A stretch of 64,000 nt of DNA from Halorhabdus utahensis DSM 12940. GTDB lineage: Archaea > Halobacteriota > Halobacteria > Halobacteriales > Haloarculaceae. Both the position numbers and the translations under genes were made by a program. The stretch covers positions 992,001 to 1,056,000 of the forward strand of contig NC_013158.1 in the NCBI RefSeq assembly GCF_000023945.1, written 5' to 3'. This document shows, piece after piece, positions 62,516 to 64,000 of the stretch (positions within the stretch are counted from its first letter, which is position 1; each line of letters opens with the position of its first letter). The notes below the pieces were generated by a model that had not been told where the DNA came from, searched no databases, and was given only the letters and a program-made list of their open reading frames with translations.

Positions 62516-62540
62516 GCTTTCACTCGGTGTGAGGTGTGTC
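62516..62540 (-). repeat. ORB-like element E
   Basis: The reverse complement reads GACACACCTCACACCGAGTG followed by AAAGC: full core, inverted, 56 bases from element D. Confidence 0.78.
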
Positions 62541-62706
62541 TCACCGCGCCGGCTCTTCCTCAATCATCACGGGAGTTCGACGACTGGCTTCCCGACCCTT
62601 CGCGTAATGTCCACTGGTCACACGAAGGTAATCTCAGGGCCTTCCTCAGTAACTCGACCGAGGATGTCGTTGCAGTATTTGGCTTCTCGCCGAGAGAGTG
62701 ATTTAC

Positions 62707-62937
62707 TCAGTCTGTAACTTGGATCTGTTCGTCCGAATTTCCATGTGTTGATATTTGTATCATCGTGACTTGTGCTGGATCACCAGTCACCTCGGCATAC
62801 TCTTGTGGCGAGATCCGGAAGACAGTATCTCGCTGACGGGCTTCACGAGCGAGGGCCTGGAACCGTGCACCGCCTCGCCGGCCGCAACTGATAAGAACTG
62901 ACGAATCAATGAATACGACGTCTCGATTGGGGGCCAT
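62707..62937 (-). pseudogene. Truncated PIN-domain toxin gene
   Basis: 76 residues. RDVVFIDSSVLISCGRRGGA supplies the first PIN aspartate and FRISPQEYAEVTGDPAQ the glutamate, but the frame ends soon after, in ISTHGNSDEQIQVTD. The C-terminal half with the remaining acidic residues is absent (compare the 186-residue PIN protein at 38929). It begins 7 bases after the HTH stop. Probably inactive as a nuclease. Confidence 0.72.
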
Positions 62938-62943
62938 TCCGAT

Positions 62944-63459
62944 TCAATCCTCGATGATCGGGCGGAGTGCGTCAAGAATGACGCCTGCTTCCAGTGGAGA
63001 GAGTGCTTGTTCACGAGCCATGATGTGATGCGTCACAGCGCCGTCGGCGTACTCGTGAGCGTATTCGAGTGCGACGGCGAGTCCATCAAGTCCATGTCGA
63101 TCGATGTACGTATCGATGTCGTCGTCCCGTATCCGACGGGCAACCGCCTCGACTAACGCCACTGTGATTCGTTGTTCGGCATCGCCTGCAACCAATTGGA
63201 GGTCGATCTCGTGAGCTGTATATTCCGCCGGTCGTCCGTCGTTGGACTGCTCGAGTAAGTCCGCGGCTTCGAGGTCGTCGATATAGTCGTAGACAGTACG
63301 CTGTGGGAGCTCAAGCGTTTCGACGATCTCCTGGACCGTCGTCGCCGAGTGATGGTGAACATAGGTGTAGATCCATGCCTTGCGAGGGCTTCTGAGAAGC
63401 TCGAACGCCTCGCCACCCATATCAAGTGGCGCATCCCAGTCTGCATCGCTTGTCGCCAT
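62944..63459 (-). CDS. HTH regulator partnered with a truncated PIN gene
   Basis: 171 residues. Winged HTH TTVQEIVETLELPQRTVYDY followed by IDDLEAADLLEQSNDGRPAE; then an alpha-helical domain (VALVEAVARRIRDDDIDTYI, ALSPLEAGVILDALRPIIED). Shares the TVYDY-x2-LE-x-A-x-L recognition-helix pattern with the HTH protein at 38290, and the same gene order with a PIN gene downstream. CTTATTG at 63487-63493 (minus) lies about 31 nt upstream. Probably an antitoxin whose toxin has been lost. Confidence 0.78.
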   Translation of the reverse strand: MATSDADWDAPLDMGGEAFELLRSPRKAWIYTYVHHHSATTVQEIVETLELPQRTVYDYIDDLEAADLLEQSNDGRPAEYTAHEIDLQLVAGDAEQRITVALVEAVARRIRDDDIDTYIDRHGLDGLAVALEYAHEYADGAVTHHIMAREQALSPLEAGVILDALRPIIED

Positions 63460-63794
63460 CTATAGTAGCGAATTGCATACAAACTGCAATAAGTCTTGTT
63501 GAGCTGGAGTTGTCACGGACTCGTTCCCGCTGCCGGCAGCGTGAACGCTTTCACCCCGGGCTCGGCCAGCACTAGGCGGTGGCATTGTCGATCAGGTCCG
63601 ACTGGACGCCCAGCCGACCCGTCAGGCGACACTCCGCGGTGCCGAGCGTCGGCGTCGCGATCCCCGCGGGCACACAGTCGAAACAGTAACTCCGGCAAAA
63701 AGACTTACATGTGGTGTCCAATAGATTCAACACTCTCTGGTCCCAGCACCTGTGTATAGCAAGCCGACAAACGCGTTCAGAATCTGACGAAAAC
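63460..63794. other. Intergenic region with possible gene relic
   Basis: 335 bases. The minus strand around 63572-63690 reads CFDCVPAGIATPTLGTAECR and LTGRLGVQSDLIDNATA before a stop, in high-GC codons, suggesting the end of an unidentified protein whose upstream part is gone. Otherwise only the divergent promoters of the two HTH genes are expected here. Confidence 0.4.
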
Positions 63795-64000
63795 ATGACG
63801 GATCTCCGTGATGAGTATCCAAGCGGCTGGCGTATCTTGACTCAACATAGCAGCGTCGGCTACATGATCGATGCCCTGATGGACGCCCCTGAGTATCACT
63901 TCAGCAAGTCCGAACTCGCGGACCTGGCTGGGGTGAGTAGACAGTCCGTTCATACCCATCTCCCATTGCTTCGCCGGCTCGACATCGTGCGGGTCGTCGA
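63795..64000 (+). CDS. HTH-domain protein cut by the right edge
   Basis: ATG 63795 opens a frame of 68 visible codons: MTDLRDEYPSGWRILTQHSS, then MDAPEYHFSKSELADLAGVS and RQSVHTHLPLLRRLDIVRVV. The FSKSELADLAGVSRQSVHTH segment is a winged HTH with recognition helix, like small haloarchaeal regulators of the ArsR/MarR type. The rest is outside the window. Confidence 0.72.
   Translation, partial: MTDLRDEYPSGWRILTQHSSVGYMIDALMDAPEYHFSKSELADLAGVSRQSVHTHLPLLRRLDIVRVV

Larger units (their letters stand above)
62233..62540. other. Probable replication origin
   Basis: The region upstream of the orc1/cdc6 gene has an AT-rich stretch (about 62235-62355) followed by ORB-like element C in direct orientation and D and E in inverted orientation. 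Elements A and B flank the other end of the orc gene. AT-rich unwinding sequence plus inverted ORBs beside an initiator gene is the standard haloarchaeal origin layout. No gene is visible in it. Confidence 0.75.

Noticed and set aside
62460-62540. Repeats D and E as a CRISPR array
   Set aside because: Only two copies with imperfect identity, and matching copies occur on both sides of an orc gene in both orientations; ORB elements explain them better. No cas genes are present.

Overview
The window is high-GC DNA from a halophilic archaeon (class Halobacteria). Evidence: acidic proteomes in almost every gene, two TatC-type translocase genes including the double-length haloarchaeal form, Orc1/Cdc6 replication proteins, archaeal PurO, an HTH_10 (Bat-like) regulator, leaderless genes with a TATA element about 27 nt upstream of the start codon, and a haloarchaeal tRNA-Gln. 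The concentration of alpha- and beta-glucan enzymes would fit a polysaccharide-using genus such as Halorhabdus, but that genus guess is inference only.

1-41 kb is mostly chromosome-like. It holds a PAS histidine kinase cut by the left edge, a flavin monooxygenase, a dense hairpin array, larE, a Thr/Pro-repeat lipoprotein with unusual codon use, an orphan antitoxin-like HTH gene, the divergent tatCo/tatCt pair, a phosphate permease, a HemG-like flavodoxin, a CopG-type regulator overlapping a queuosine/archaeosine precursor transporter, purO, a deaminase, a double-HNH protein and tRNA-Gln(CTG). From 20 to 33 kb lies an intracellular glucan block: GH3 beta-glucosidase, sugar-nucleotidyltransferase, 4-alpha-glucanotransferase, GT4 glycosyltransferase, GH13 amylase and a 1505-residue protein made of two fused GH15 glucoamylase modules. 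Then come an Orc1 gene, a 993-residue membrane protein built from two families of tandem repeats, and an HTH-PIN toxin-antitoxin-like pair.

41-60.6 kb is a lower-GC surface-glycan island. The left arm (+ strand) is a tightly coupled operon: AglJ-like GT2, wecB, wecC, DUF354 protein, GT4. This should make UDP-ManNAcA and build a lipid-linked glycan. The middle contains decayed IS elements, a polytopic membrane protein and a GT61 enzyme. The right arm (- strand) has a beta-helix protein coupled to a lipoprotein, two alkaline-phosphatase/sulfatase-fold enzymes, a Wzx-type flippase, a GT4 pseudogene interrupted by a complete IS with an 8-bp target duplication, and an NAD-dependent sugar epimerase. 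The GT4 pseudogene is a paralogue of the intact GT4 in the left arm.

60.6-64 kb contains a C-terminal scrap of a UDP-glucose dehydrogenase gene, an orc1/cdc6 gene flanked by five copies of an ORB-like element and an AT-rich stretch (a probable replication origin), an HTH gene with a truncated PIN-domain partner, and the start of another HTH gene cut by the right edge.
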